NCBI RefSeq assembly: GCF_019704555.1
Contig: NZ_AP024745.1
Span: forward strand, 8,440,501 to 8,504,500
Source of the DNA: Actinoplanes sp. L3-i22
Lineage (GTDB): Bacteria > Actinomycetota > Actinomycetes > Mycobacteriales > Micromonosporaceae
Length of the DNA: 64,000 bases
Direction of reading: 5' to 3'
This document shows, in pieces, positions 8,221-17,127 of this stretch. Made by a program: the position numbers and the translations under genes. The notes under the pieces were generated by a model. It was not told where the DNA came from. It saw only the letters and a list, made by a program, of their open reading frames with translations, and ran no database searches. How positions within the stretch are numbered: the stretch's first letter is position 1; every line of letters begins with the position of its first letter.

Positions 8221-9585
8221 TCAGTTCGCCGCGGCCACGCGGGCCGGGTCGGTCGCCACTGATTCCGCCGCGGCGGTGTCCACGCCGTGCCCCGCCGCCG
8301 GCCGCTCCGGCCCGGCCGCACGGCTGTCCGGGTCGGCCGCGAGGCTGTCCTCCGGGTCGGCCGCGGGCTCGGTGAGCAGGCCGGCCGGGTCCGACACCGG
8401 CGTCCCGGCGTCCCACTCGTCGTTGACGTTCTCCGCGGAGACGTGCTGCCGGCGCGAGCGCAGCCACATCGCCACCGAAGCGGCGATCAGCAGCAGGAAC
8501 ACCGCGATGGCACCGGCCAGCCCGCCGATCAGGTGACCGATCCACCACATCACGGCGCCGATCAGGCCGGCCGCCGGCAGCGTGATCAGCCACGCGGCGA
8601 CCATCCGCCCGGCGACCGCCCAGCGGACCGTCGCACCGGGCCGGCCGAGACCGGAGCCGAGCACCGAGCCGGTGGCGACGTGCGTGGTGGAGAGCGCGAA
8701 GCCGAGCTGGCTGGAGGCCAGGATCACCGCGGCCGCGCCGGACTGCGCGGCGGTGCCCTGCGGCGGGCTGATGTCGGTGAGGCCCTTGCCCAGCGTGCGG
8801 ATGATCCGCCAGCCGCCCAGGTAGGTGCCGAGCGCGATGGCCAGCGCACAGGCGACCTTGACCCAGAACGGGATGTTCTTGGTGTCGCTCCAGTCGCCGC
8901 TGGCGATCAGCGCGAGCGTGATGACGCCCATCGTCTTCTGCGCGTCGTTGGTGCCGTGCGCGAGCGAGACCAGCGAGGCCGAGCCGATCTGGCCCCACTT
9001 GAAGCCGCGCTCGGTGAACCGGGCCGCGATCCCGTTGGTGATCTTGAAGATCAGCCAGGTGCCGGCCGCGGCGACCAGGGCGGCGATCACCGGCGACAGC
9101 ACCGCGGGCAGCAGCACCTTGCCGACCACGCCGTCGAGCTTCGACCCGTCGCCGTTCCAGTTGACGCCGGCCCAGCCGAGCCCGGCCACGGTCGCGCCGA
9201 TCAGGCCGCCGAAGAGCGCGTGCGAGGAGCTGGACGGCAGCCCGACCAGCCAGGTCAGCAGATTCCAGACGATCCCGCCGACCAGACCGGCCAGGATGAT
9301 CAACAGGAGTCCGGACCCGCCGTGGGCGAGCAGTTCGGCCCTGGGCGCGCCGGACTTGTCCTGGATCTTCACGACCGCGTTCGTGACGGTGAGGGCGACC
9401 TCGACCGAGAGGAAGGCGCCGATCAGGTTGAGCACCCCGGAGAGGGCTACGGCGGTCTTGGGCCGTAGGGCTTTGGTGGCGATGGAGGTGGCCATCGCGT
9501 TCGCCGTGTCGTGGAACCCGTTGGTGAAGTCGAAGGCGAGTGCCGTCATGACCACCAGCGCGAGGATCACGGATGTTTCAGTCAC
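8221..9585 (-). CDS. pit: PiT-family inorganic phosphate transporter
   Basis: A 454-residue low-affinity phosphate/cation symporter of the cytoplasmic membrane. Both PiT signature repeats are visible: FDFTNGFHDTANAMATSIAT at about residues 18-37, and the second half containing SLAHGTNDAQKTMGVI. The hydrophobic segments SSHALFGGLIGATVAG and ALSTTHVATGSVLGSGLG carry the conserved serine/threonine-histidine pairs. There are about ten TM helices and a long acidic cytoplasmic tail (residues 385-454), rich in Ala, Asp and Pro, that other PiT proteins often lack. GTG start. The 190 bp upstream is comparatively AT-rich and should hold its promoter. Confidence 0.95.
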   Translation of the reverse strand: MTETSVILALVVMTALAFDFTNGFHDTANAMATSIATKALRPKTAVALSGVLNLIGAFLSVEVALTVTNAVVKIQDKSGAPRAELLAHGGSGLLLIILAGLVGGIVWNLLTWLVGLPSSSSHALFGGLIGATVAGLGWAGVNWNGDGSKLDGVVGKVLLPAVLSPVIAALVAAAGTWLIFKITNGIAARFTERGFKWGQIGSASLVSLAHGTNDAQKTMGVITLALIASGDWSDTKNIPFWVKVACALAIALGTYLGGWRIIRTLGKGLTDISPPQGTAAQSGAAAVILASSQLGFALSTTHVATGSVLGSGLGRPGATVRWAVAGRMVAAWLITLPAAGLIGAVMWWIGHLIGGLAGAIAVFLLLIAASVAMWLRSRRQHVSAENVNDEWDAGTPVSDPAGLLTEPAADPEDSLAADPDSRAAGPERPAAGHGVDTAAAESVATDPARVAAAN

Positions 9586-9642
9586 GGGCTGATCGTGAAG
9601 GGTCGGACCGCTCCACGGCCAGAGAGCGAACGCAACATGTAT

Positions 9643-9663
9643 AAGATTCCGCTCTCGTTAACC
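9643..9663 (-). promoter_or_regulatory. Candidate -10 region of the pit promoter
   Basis: Read leftward, the sequence CTTATACATG (a TATACA-like -10) occurs in the AT-rich stretch 60 bp before the pit start, with GTTAAC just upstream. No clear PHO-box repeat could be identified. Assignment is tentative. Confidence 0.3.
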
Positions 9664-9778
9664 TCACGTTTCCTAAAGTGCACTTCTGCGTAGTTGCCTG
9701 ACTACTCGGAGCATCTGTCAACATCGGAATCGTGAACTTTGGCGTACATCGGAGCTGTGATCGACGTCATGGCACGGG

Positions 9779-11206
9779 TCAATCCCGGTGGAGCCTGCGG
9801 GCCACCCCGGCGGCCGCCGTCGTCGCGAAGAGCAGCCCCGCACCGATCAGGACGTAGGCGATCCACGCCGTCCAGCCGCGCGGCAGGTAGGCCGACTGCT
9901 GCCCCAGGTCGACGACGGGAAGCAGCAGGTCAGCGGCGTAGGCCAGGGCGTGGAACTCGGGCGCCTTGGGCGCCTCGGCCGCCCGCGGCGGGACCGCGCC
10001 GAAGACCGCCCAGCCGAGCCCGAGCAGCGCGAGCAGCCAGGCGCCGGCCCGCCGCGGCCGGTAGCCGTAACCGACCGTGAGATCCTGCAGCCAGCCCCAG
10101 ACGCGGCCGGTCCGGGGCAGCGACTCCCGGCGGCGCCGCTCCCCGGCCAGCCGCACCACCCGGGCGTCGTCGTCCCGCCCGGCGGCCTGATACATCGCGG
10201 CCAGCCGGCCGTAGACCTGGGGCCGGTAGCCGCCCGGGTCCAGCCGCAGCCAGCGCAGCCGGTCCTCGACCGGCACCGACCCGGCGATCATCTCGTAGGC
10301 GAAGCCGTCCAGGCTCAGCTCGGCCGGCCAGGTCTCCGGGGCGTCGCGGAGCAGGCCGATCCGGGCGTACCGGAGATCGGCCAGCCCCGGAACCGGCCCG
10401 CCGAACTCGAAGAGCGCCTCGGCGGTGACCAGGTTCCGCAGGTCGAGGCACTCGCCGGAGCGCGGCTCGGTGAGGATCGTGCCGCGCATCGACAGGACAC
10501 TGCCGACCACCGCGTTGCTGAGCCGGATGCCACCGGCGACCCGGGTCCCGGAGAAGTCGAGGACCGCACCCACCCGGACGCCCTGCGCCTGGACCGCCCA
10601 TCCGCCGGGGCTGTCCAGCACGGCGTCCTTCAACCGGACCGACCCGGTGATGTCCGCGCCGCCGAGCAACAGGTCACCGTGGCACTCGAAGCCCTTCTTG
10701 GCCAGGATCGACCGGGTCACCGTCAGGTGGGTGGCGTCGAGCGCGATCGGGCCGCCGCTCAACCGGGCCCCGTCCAGCTGCAGGACACCCTCGACCCGGG
10801 CGCCGACCAGCGAGATCGGGCCGGTGACCACGGTCTCGGAGAGATCCATGCTGTTCTCGACGACGATCCCCTGGGCTTCCAGGCCCGGGAACTCGCTGCC
10901 GTGCAGGGTGAATCGGCGCAGCCGGGCGCCGTAGACGACGATCGGCTCCTCGATCCGGGAGTCACATATGGTCACCGGCACGCTGATGTCGGCGTAGGTG
11001 AGCCGCAGCGAACCGGTGACCACCGCGCCGGCGATCCGCAGGGCCGGCAGGTGACCGGGCTCGGCCGGCCGGGCGCCGAGAACCAGCGCGCGCAGCACCT
11101 CGGCGCGGACCCGCCGGTCCGGCCGCCCGGCGAGATCGACCCGCTCCCCGACCGTGAACGCCTCCCAGATCAGACGTTCGGTACCGGTCAGATCACTGAG
11201 GTCCAT
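9779..11206 (-). CDS. Membrane-anchored beta-helix-like repeat protein
   Basis: A 475-residue protein from ATG 11206. Residues 50-330 form a ladder of short beta segments recurring about every 20 residues, with patterns such as ALRIAGAVVTGSLRLTY, FECHGDLLLGGADITG and GAVLDFSGTRVAGGIRLSNAVV. These resemble pentapeptide or right-handed beta-helix repeats in actinobacterial proteins sometimes named membrane-associated oxidoreductases, though I see no cofactor motif. A helical TPR-like stretch follows (RLAAMYQAAGRDDDARVVRLAGE, about residues 345-370). Two C-terminal TM helices come last (about 398-415 and 450-468). It probably faces the cytoplasm from a C-terminal anchor. The transcript looks leaderless. 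Function unknown. Confidence 0.75.
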   Translation of the reverse strand: MDLSDLTGTERLIWEAFTVGERVDLAGRPDRRVRAEVLRALVLGARPAEPGHLPALRIAGAVVTGSLRLTYADISVPVTICDSRIEEPIVVYGARLRRFTLHGSEFPGLEAQGIVVENSMDLSETVVTGPISLVGARVEGVLQLDGARLSGGPIALDATHLTVTRSILAKKGFECHGDLLLGGADITGSVRLKDAVLDSPGGWAVQAQGVRVGAVLDFSGTRVAGGIRLSNAVVGSVLSMRGTILTEPRSGECLDLRNLVTAEALFEFGGPVPGLADLRYARIGLLRDAPETWPAELSLDGFAYEMIAGSVPVEDRLRWLRLDPGGYRPQVYGRLAAMYQAAGRDDDARVVRLAGERRRRESLPRTGRVWGWLQDLTVGYGYRPRRAGAWLLALLGLGWAVFGAVPPRAAEAPKAPEFHALAYAADLLLPVVDLGQQSAYLPRGWTAWIAYVLIGAGLLFATTAAAGVARRLHRD

Positions 11207-11213
11207 GTCGGAC

Positions 11214-11219
11214 AACGTA
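11214..11219 (-). promoter_or_regulatory. Leaderless -10 element TACGTT
   Basis: On the minus strand TACGTT lies seven bases before ATG 11206 and there is no ribosome-binding site, which supports this start over upstream in-frame leucine codons. Confidence 0.5.
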
Positions 11220-11277
11220 GCGGCATCTGTCACTGGGAGGCACCGGGCAGTGCCCCCCAGTGACAGACGCGGGACGG

Positions 11278-13350
11278 TCAGGTGGTCGGGGTGAGGACGA
11301 CCGTGGCGGAGCCGGTCTGGGGCGGGGTGCCGGTGTCCGTGTAGGACGCGACGAAGACCGCGGTCAGGTTGTCCGCGCCGGCGTGGCCGGCGTCGACGAA
11401 CGTGGTGATCGAGCCGGTGCAGCCCGACGACGTCGACAGCGGGTGACCGTGCTGGTCGTGCCCGAGGATGTACGTCACGGTCACCCGCGCGCAGTCCACC
11501 GGGGCGTCGTCGGCGACGGTCACCTCGTAGGTCACCGTCTGCCCGAACGAGAACGGCTGCCCGGCCACCGGCGTGACGAACGTGACCTGCGGCGCGGCCG
11601 TCCCGACCGGCAGGATCACCTCGGCGGACGCCGACCGGCCGGTGCTGTCGGTGACCTTCAGGGTCGGCCGGTAGTTCCCGTTGGCCACGAACGTGAAGAC
11701 CGGGTTCGGGTCGGTCGAGTCCACCCGCCCGTCCGCGTCGAGGTCCCACGCGTAGGTCAGCGCGTCGCCGTCCGGATCCACCGTCCCGGCGCTGGAGAAC
11801 CGCACCATCAGCGGCGCCTGCCCGTTGCCCGGGTTCGCGCTGGCCCGCGGGATCGGGGTGCGGTTCCCGCGGACGTAGTCGATCCGGGCGAGCTGGGCGT
11901 CCGGGTTCTCGCTGAAGTACCCGTCGCCGTACTCCAGGACGTAGAGCGCGCCGTCCGGGCCGAACTCCAGGTCCATCGGGTTGTCGAAGACGATCTCCGG
12001 CAGCACCGGGTCGATCCGGGTCACCTGGTTGCGCCGGTCCAGGTGGAACGCCTTGACGTAGTCGCGGGTCCACTCGGCGAACAGCGGCAGCCCGTCGAAC
12101 GACGCCGGCCACTTGACCCGCGACCGGGAGCGGGCGTCGTAGTCGTACGCCGGCCCGCCCATCGGCCCGATGCCGCCGGTGCCCAGCTCGGGCCAGGCGG
12201 AGCTGGCGCCGTACGAATAAATGATCTGAGCCGTCGCCACCGGCGGCAGATCGCGGAGGCCGGTGTTGTGCGGCGAGTCGTTCTTCGGATGGCGGCAGTC
12301 GAACGGCGCGCCGGAGACCCCGGTGGCGAAGTCGTAGTCCACGTAGGGCAGGTCCGGCGACACGCAGTACGGCCAGCCGTAGTTCGCCGGCTTGTCGATC
12401 GCCATCCAGCGGCCCTGCCCGGCCGGCCCGCGCAGCGGATCGGCGGCCTGCGCGTCCGGCGAGTAGTCGGCCAGCAGAACCATGTCGGTCTGCGGGTCCA
12501 GGGTGAACCGGAACGGGTTCCGCAGGCCCATCGCGTAGATCTCCGGCCGAGTCTTCGGCGTGCCGGGCCGGAACAGGTTGCCACGCGGGACGGTGTAGCC
12601 GCCGTCCCGGCCGACCCGGATGCGCAGCAGCTTGCCGCGCAGGTCGTTGGTGTTGCCGGCGGTCCGCTGGGAGTCGAAGGCCGGGTTGCGGTTCGCCCGC
12701 TCGTCGAGCGGCGCGTAGCCGCTGGAGAAGAACGGGTTGGTGTCGTCGCCGGTGGACAGGAAGAGGTTGCCGGCCCGGTCGAAGTCGATCTTGCCGCCGA
12801 CATGGCAGCACATGCCCCGATCGGTGGCCACCTCGATGATCTTCTGTTCGGTCGCCAGCCGCAGGGTGTTGCCGCTCAGCTTGAACCGGGACAGCCGCAT
12901 CACGCCCTTGAACGGCGCGAAGTCGGCGGCGGTCCCCTCGGCGGGCGCGTCACCCTCGTTGACGGCCGGCGTCGCCGGGTCGTCGACCGGCGTGTTCAGC
13001 ACCGGCGAGTAGTAGAGGTAGACCCATTTGTTGTGCTCGAAGTCGGGGTCGATCGCGACGCCCTGCACGCCCTCCTCGTCGTGCAGGTAGACCGGGATCT
13101 TGGCGGCCAGCACGTTGCGGCCGGTCGACGGCTCGTGGATGCGTACCTCGCCGGAGCGGGCGGTGTGCAGCACGCGGCGGTCGGGCAGCACGGCGAGCGC
13201 GATCGGCTCGCCCGGGAAGTCGTCGAGGGTGACCTTCTGGAAGTCGGACGAGGGCGGCAACTCGTGACCCGGATGGGCCACGGCCACGGCCGGGGTGGCC
13301 AGCACGACCACTCCGGCGACAGTGCACAACTTTTTCCCGAAAGACGACAT
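11278..13350 (-). CDS. Secreted PQQ-type sugar (glucose/sorbosone) dehydrogenase with PKD domain
   Basis: A 690-residue exported protein. After a Sec signal (about residues 1-26, ending AVAVAHP) comes a six-bladed soluble glucose dehydrogenase-like domain (about 35-475). Its conserved blocks are EEGVQGVAIDPDFEHNKWVY, MCCHVGGKIDFDRAGNLFLS, RGKLLRIRV, YAMGLRNPFRFTLDP and LEFGPDGALYVLEYG. A PKD domain follows (about 485-560: FSSAGTVDPDGDALTYAWDLD), then a beta-rich C-terminal module. Such proteins oxidise sugars with PQQ or bind polysaccharide; the PKD part would mediate surface or carbohydrate contact. The ATG overlaps the upstream isomerase stop as TGATG, so the two are translationally coupled. 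The ThuA domain often found with this architecture is absent. Confidence 0.88.
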   Translation of the reverse strand: MSSFGKKLCTVAGVVVLATPAVAVAHPGHELPPSSDFQKVTLDDFPGEPIALAVLPDRRVLHTARSGEVRIHEPSTGRNVLAAKIPVYLHDEEGVQGVAIDPDFEHNKWVYLYYSPVLNTPVDDPATPAVNEGDAPAEGTAADFAPFKGVMRLSRFKLSGNTLRLATEQKIIEVATDRGMCCHVGGKIDFDRAGNLFLSTGDDTNPFFSSGYAPLDERANRNPAFDSQRTAGNTNDLRGKLLRIRVGRDGGYTVPRGNLFRPGTPKTRPEIYAMGLRNPFRFTLDPQTDMVLLADYSPDAQAADPLRGPAGQGRWMAIDKPANYGWPYCVSPDLPYVDYDFATGVSGAPFDCRHPKNDSPHNTGLRDLPPVATAQIIYSYGASSAWPELGTGGIGPMGGPAYDYDARSRSRVKWPASFDGLPLFAEWTRDYVKAFHLDRRNQVTRIDPVLPEIVFDNPMDLEFGPDGALYVLEYGDGYFSENPDAQLARIDYVRGNRTPIPRASANPGNGQAPLMVRFSSAGTVDPDGDALTYAWDLDADGRVDSTDPNPVFTFVANGNYRPTLKVTDSTGRSASAEVILPVGTAAPQVTFVTPVAGQPFSFGQTVTYEVTVADDAPVDCARVTVTYILGHDQHGHPLSTSSGCTGSITTFVDAGHAGADNLTAVFVASYTDTGTPPQTGSATVVLTPTT

Positions 13351-14255
13351 CAAAACCTCAGACCTGCGAGGTACGTGTACCCGCGCCGAGCCGTGACCAG
13401 GGCATCCGCCGGCGTCCGCGGGGGCGTCCCGGCGTCGTCCCGCTCCACGATGTACTCGATCAGGCCGGCCTCGCGGGACCGCTGGAAGATCCGCCCGAAG
13501 TCGATCAGGCCGTCGCCCGGGTCGGCGAAGCTGCCGCCCACGTTCAGGTCCTTGACGTGCACCTGCTTGATCCGGCCGCGGTGCTCGGCGATCAGATCGA
13601 CCGGGTCGTGCGCGCCGCGGAACGCCCAGAACAGGTCCACCTCCAGGTGCACCAGCCGCGGGTCGGTGTCATGGGTGAGGATGTCGAACCCGGTCCGGTC
13701 GGTCCCGTCCTGCCGGAGGAACTCGGCCTGGTGGTTGTGGTAGCCGAAGTCGAGCCCGGCCCGGCGGGCCAGCTCCCCGGCCCGGTTCAGGTCGCGGGCG
13801 AAGGCCCGGTAGACGGCGGCGTCCCGGATCGGGCCGGTCGCGCCCTGCCCGAAGAACGGGTGGACGATGAACTTGTTGCCGACGATCGCGGCGTCCTCGA
13901 GCGCGCGCTGCCAGGTGGCGGCGTCGAACGGCTGCGGGATGCCGACGTGGCCGGAGGTGGCGCGCAGACCGGCCGCGTCCAGGGCGGCCCGGAACTGGGC
14001 GGCGGTGCGGCCGACGAAGCCGGCGTGCTCCACCCGGGTGTAGCCGATCGCGGCGAGCTCGGCGAGGCTGGCCTCCAGGTTGAGCGCCAGCTGGTCGCGC
14101 AGCGTGTAGAGCTGGACGCTGATCTGGTCGGTGGGCACCCGGTGCAGAGCACCCCCGCCGTGGGCGGTGGCGGCGGTTGGAGCGGCGATCGTGGTGGCGG
14201 CGCCGGCCGCGGCGGCGGCACCGAGAAGTTGGCGGCGGCTGAGTGACGGCTTCAT
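13350..14255 (-). CDS. Tat-exported sugar phosphate isomerase/epimerase (xylose isomerase-like TIM barrel)
   Basis: A 301-residue protein with a textbook twin-arginine leader: SRRQLLGAAAAAG, a hydrophobic run, then an Ala-rich cleavage region near residue 31. The rest is an AP_endonuc_2/xylose isomerase-like barrel: QISVQLYTLRDQL at the first strand, GYTRVEHAGF, FGYHNHQAEF (metal-binding region), RLVHLEVDLFW, IKQVHVKDL and the terminal EYIVERDDA. Secreted members of this family act on sugars or their lactones outside the cell; the substrate is unknown. It is the first gene of a coupled pair with the sugar dehydrogenase, suggesting the two act in sequence on one extracellular sugar. A short inverted repeat sits in its promoter. 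Confidence 0.87.
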   Translation of the reverse strand: MKPSLSRRQLLGAAAAAGAATTIAAPTAATAHGGGALHRVPTDQISVQLYTLRDQLALNLEASLAELAAIGYTRVEHAGFVGRTAAQFRAALDAAGLRATSGHVGIPQPFDAATWQRALEDAAIVGNKFIVHPFFGQGATGPIRDAAVYRAFARDLNRAGELARRAGLDFGYHNHQAEFLRQDGTDRTGFDILTHDTDPRLVHLEVDLFWAFRGAHDPVDLIAEHRGRIKQVHVKDLNVGGSFADPGDGLIDFGRIFQRSREAGLIEYIVERDDAGTPPRTPADALVTARRGYTYLAGLRF

Positions 14256-14269
14256 TGCGGCCCCCTCTA

Positions 14270-14281
14270 TCGATAAATCGA
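14270..14281. promoter_or_regulatory. Small inverted repeat upstream of the isomerase-dehydrogenase operon
   Basis: TCGAT-AA-ATCGA is a perfect 5-bp dyad with a 2-bp spacer, 15 bp upstream of ATG 14255 and within the only AT-rich run of the intergenic region. It could be an operator overlapping the -10. Confidence 0.35.
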
Positions 14282-14371
14282 CATGCGTGGGCGACGTTAC
14301 CGAGAGGTTTCGTTCCGAGTGAAGCCAAGTTTCTTCAGAACAAGCGAAAGTTCGCGAGCCGACGACAAAAC

Positions 14372-14402
14372 ATCAGCGCCCGGCGAGTCGCCGGGCGCTG
14401 AT
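14372..14402 (-). terminator. Intrinsic terminator of the aminotransferase gene
   Basis: A 14-bp perfect stem (atcagcgcccggcg / cgccgggcgctgat) with a 3-nt loop is followed on the minus strand by TGTTTTGTC. It starts 15 bp after the aminotransferase stop codon. Confidence 0.85.
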
Positions 14403-14416
14403 CAGAAAACGACAGG

Positions 14417-15715
14417 TCAGGCGATGCGCGACTCGGCGTCGGCGGTCGCGATCGCGTCGATCAGGATGGCCAGACCCTCGCGGGCCTCGTCCTCGGTCAG
14501 GGTCAGCGGCGGGCCCAGGCGCAGCACGTTGCCGTACAGGCCGCCCTTGCCGACCAGCAGGCCGTGCTCGCGGCAGAGGTCGAAGACCCGGACGGTGGAC
14601 GCCGGGTCCGGCTCGGTGGTGCCCGGGCGGACGAACTCCAGCCCGATCATCAGGCCGCGGCCACGGACCTCGGCCAGAATGCCGTACGAAAGCTCTCGCA
14701 GTCCCTGGAGCAGCAGCGACCCGGTCCGTTGCGCATTGCCCTGGAGATCGTGCGACAGCACGTAGTCGAGGACCGCGTTGCCGGCGGCGGCGCTGACCGG
14801 GTTGCCACCGAAGGTGGAGAAGCTGATCGCCGGGACCGCGTTCATCACCTCGGCGCGGCCGACCACCCCGCCGAGCGCGAACCCGTTCCCGATCCCCTTG
14901 GCGAAGGTGATCAGATCCGGCGTCACGCCGTGCGCCTGGTAGCCCCAGAAGTGGTCGCCGGTGCGGCCCCAGCCGGTCTGGACCTCGTCGGCGATCAGCA
15001 GGATGCCGTGCTCGGCGAGGACCTTCCGGTACGCCCCGAGCAGCCCGTCCGGCCCGGCCACGAACCCGCCGACGCCCTGGATCGGCTCGGCGATCAGCCC
15101 GGCCACGTCCCCGGCGGTGACCGTGGCGAGCACCTCGCGCAGGTCGTCGACGGCCGCGTCGAGCAGATCGTCGTCGGACATCCCGGCCATCCGGCCGCGC
15201 AGCCGGTCGGAGGAGGCGAGCCAGTGCACCGAGAGCGGGCTGAGCGAGCTCGACGACCAGCTGCGGTGCCCGGTGACGGCCATGGTGGCGAACGTCCGGC
15301 CGTGGTAGCTGTTCTTGATCGCCAGGATCTGGTTGGAGCGGCGCGCGTTCGTGGCGAACAGCAGCGCGGACTCGTTGGCCTCGGTGCCGGAGTTGGTGAA
15401 GAAGACCCGCGCGTCCGGGATCCCGGACAGCCGGGCGATCTTCTCGGCCAGCTCGACCTGCTGCCGGATCAGGTACAGCGTCGAGGTGTGCGCGACGCCG
15501 GTGTCGAGCTGGCGGCGGACCGCGTCACTGATCTCGGCGATGTCGTAGCCGACCATGGTGGTCAGCACACCGCCGAAGAAGTCCAGGTAGGTACGGCCGG
15601 TCGCGTCGGTGACCCGGCGGCCGGAGCCGGCGACGATCTCCAGCGCGTCGTCGCCGTAGTACACCGGCATCCAGGCCGGCAGGACAGCGCGATGACGATC
15701 CAGCAGGGACATCAT
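14417..15715 (-). CDS. Class III PLP-dependent aminotransferase (probably beta-alanine transaminase)
   Basis: A 432-residue class III (omega/4-aminobutyrate-type) aminotransferase. The PLP lysine is K273 in TFAKGIGNG. The cofactor aspartate is in LLIADEVQTGWGRTG (about 239-253), and the phosphate-binding loop is NSGTEANESAL (about 108-118). Two ATG codons lie in tandem at the start, and AGGAG just upstream favours the second as much as the first. It belongs to the pyrimidine-degradation island: MocR and the uracil-catabolic operon lie beside it. The natural substrate is therefore probably beta-alanine (to malonate semialdehyde) or beta-aminoisobutyrate, the end products of that pathway. That is inference from context; the fold assignment is firm. 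Confidence 0.9.
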   Translation of the reverse strand: MMSLLDRHRAVLPAWMPVYYGDDALEIVAGSGRRVTDATGRTYLDFFGGVLTTMVGYDIAEISDAVRRQLDTGVAHTSTLYLIRQQVELAEKIARLSGIPDARVFFTNSGTEANESALLFATNARRSNQILAIKNSYHGRTFATMAVTGHRSWSSSSLSPLSVHWLASSDRLRGRMAGMSDDDLLDAAVDDLREVLATVTAGDVAGLIAEPIQGVGGFVAGPDGLLGAYRKVLAEHGILLIADEVQTGWGRTGDHFWGYQAHGVTPDLITFAKGIGNGFALGGVVGRAEVMNAVPAISFSTFGGNPVSAAAGNAVLDYVLSHDLQGNAQRTGSLLLQGLRELSYGILAEVRGRGLMIGLEFVRPGTTEPDPASTVRVFDLCREHGLLVGKGGLYGNVLRLGPPLTLTEDEAREGLAILIDAIATADAESRIA

Positions 15716-15726
15716 TTCTCCTCACA

Positions 15727-17127
15727 CTAACGCCAGCCGTGGGGGTGGCCACGGCCTCGTGAACCGCTGCCGCGGCTGGTCGCGAAGGCGGCCGAGGCGA
15801 GCACCTCGGCCAGTTCCGGGTAGCCGTCGGCGACCAGTCCGGCGGTCAGCCGCAGATGGTCGCCGCCGAGCGGGGTGACGCAGAACGGCGCGCCGGGGGC
15901 CGCCCCGATGCCGTGCGCGGCCAGTGCCACCATCGCGCTCTGCTGATCGGGAACGGACATCCACAGGTTGATCCCGTCGGCCGCGGACGCCGTCACCCCG
16001 TGCTCGCCGAGCGCCTCCAGCAACGCCGAGCGCCGTGCCGCGTACGCCGTGCGGGCCGCGGCGACCCGGGCCACCACCCTGGCGTCGGTCAGCAGGTCCA
16101 GCAGTACGCCCTGCAGGAGCCGGCTCGACCAGCCGGGCCCGAGCAGCCGCCGCTCCATCAGCTGGTCGACGACCGCGGCCGGGCCGCCGATCGCGGCCAG
16201 CCGCAGGTCCGGCCCGTGCGACTTGGAGAAGCTGGCCACGTGCACGACCCGCCCGGGCAGGTAGGTGCCGAGGCTGATCGGCGGCGCGGTGGCGATGTCG
16301 CCGGCGTGGTCGTCCTCGACGACCAGCACGTTCGGCGCGCCGCGCAGGACCCGGGCGAGCGCGGCGGCGCGCTGCGCGGTCATGCTGACGCCGGTCGGGT
16401 TCTGCGCCCGGGGCTGCAGGAACAGCGCGGCCGGCCGGCGCTCGGCGATCAGCTCGCGGAGCACGCCGGGGTCGAGGCCGGCGCCGTCGAGCGGGACCCC
16501 GATCGCGGTGGCGCCGACCGTCTGGAGCAGGTCGAGCAGGGGCGGGAAGGCCGGGTTCTCGACGAGCACGTGGTCGCCGTAGCGCAGGATCACCCCGGCC
16601 AGCCGGTCCAGCGCGTCCATCGCGCCGTCCACCACGGTCAGGCGCTCCGGCGGGAACGGCCAGCGCTCCCGGAGCACCGACTCCAGCTCGGGCAGGACCG
16701 GCTCGTCGAGGTAGCTGCCGGCCCAGCGGCCGTCCCCGATCCGGCGCAGCGCGTCGCTCAGATCGGGGAGCAGCGCCGGGTCCGGCACGCCGGTGGAGAG
16801 GTCCCGCGCGAGGGCGAACGGGGGCCGGCTCAGGCGGGTGAACCGGGGCGGGGCGGGGCCGGCGACGTACGACCCGGACCGCCCCCGGGTCCGGATCGCG
16901 CCGGCCAGGGTCAGGTTCCGCCACGCCTCGCTGACCGTGGTCGGGCTGACCCCGAGCGACCCGGCGACCTCGCGCACGGTGGGCAGCCGCTCGCCGGCCG
17001 GCAATCGACCGGCGGTGATCAAACGGCTCACGGCCGCGGCAATACCCCGGGCGCTGCGGTCCTCGACCGCCCCGGTGATCAGCGGAAGCAAATTACCTCT
17101 CCGAAACAATCGGTTACATATCAGCAA
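15727..17127 (-). CDS. MocR-type PLP-binding GntR regulator
   Basis: A 466-residue protein with an N-terminal GntR winged helix (about residues 25-90; LPTVREVAGSLGVSPTTVSE) fused to a fold-I aminotransferase domain (about 105-450). The domain keeps QPRAQNPTGVSM, VVEDDHAGDIA and the PLP-lysine region ASFSKSHGPDLRL. MocR proteins sense an amine or amino acid through PLP and act as dimers on nearby promoters. The start is uncertain: TTG 17127, or TTG 17091 behind AGAGG. It ends 11 bp before the aminotransferase and reads away from the beta-ureidopropionase operon across a 152-bp divergent region. It probably controls both, with beta-alanine a plausible effector. Confidence 0.9.
   Translation of the reverse strand: MLICNRLFRRGNLLPLITGAVEDRSARGIAAAVSRLITAGRLPAGERLPTVREVAGSLGVSPTTVSEAWRNLTLAGAIRTRGRSGSYVAGPAPPRFTRLSRPPFALARDLSTGVPDPALLPDLSDALRRIGDGRWAGSYLDEPVLPELESVLRERWPFPPERLTVVDGAMDALDRLAGVILRYGDHVLVENPAFPPLLDLLQTVGATAIGVPLDGAGLDPGVLRELIAERRPAALFLQPRAQNPTGVSMTAQRAAALARVLRGAPNVLVVEDDHAGDIATAPPISLGTYLPGRVVHVASFSKSHGPDLRLAAIGGPAAVVDQLMERRLLGPGWSSRLLQGVLLDLLTDARVVARVAAARTAYAARRSALLEALGEHGVTASAADGINLWMSVPDQQSAMVALAAHGIGAAPGAPFCVTPLGGDHLRLTAGLVADGYPELAEVLASAAFATSRGSGSRGRGHPHGWR

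Noticed and set aside
9779..12811. Long 1010-residue open frame on the minus strand
   Set aside because: Only its last 475 codons (from 11206) look like a protein. The upstream part is an Arg/Pro/Gly-rich shadow of the sugar dehydrogenase frame and crosses that gene's stop.
14270..14281. LacI-type operator for the isomerase operon
   Set aside because: The dyad TCGAT-AA-ATCGA lacks the CG-centred form; kept only as a low-confidence inverted repeat.
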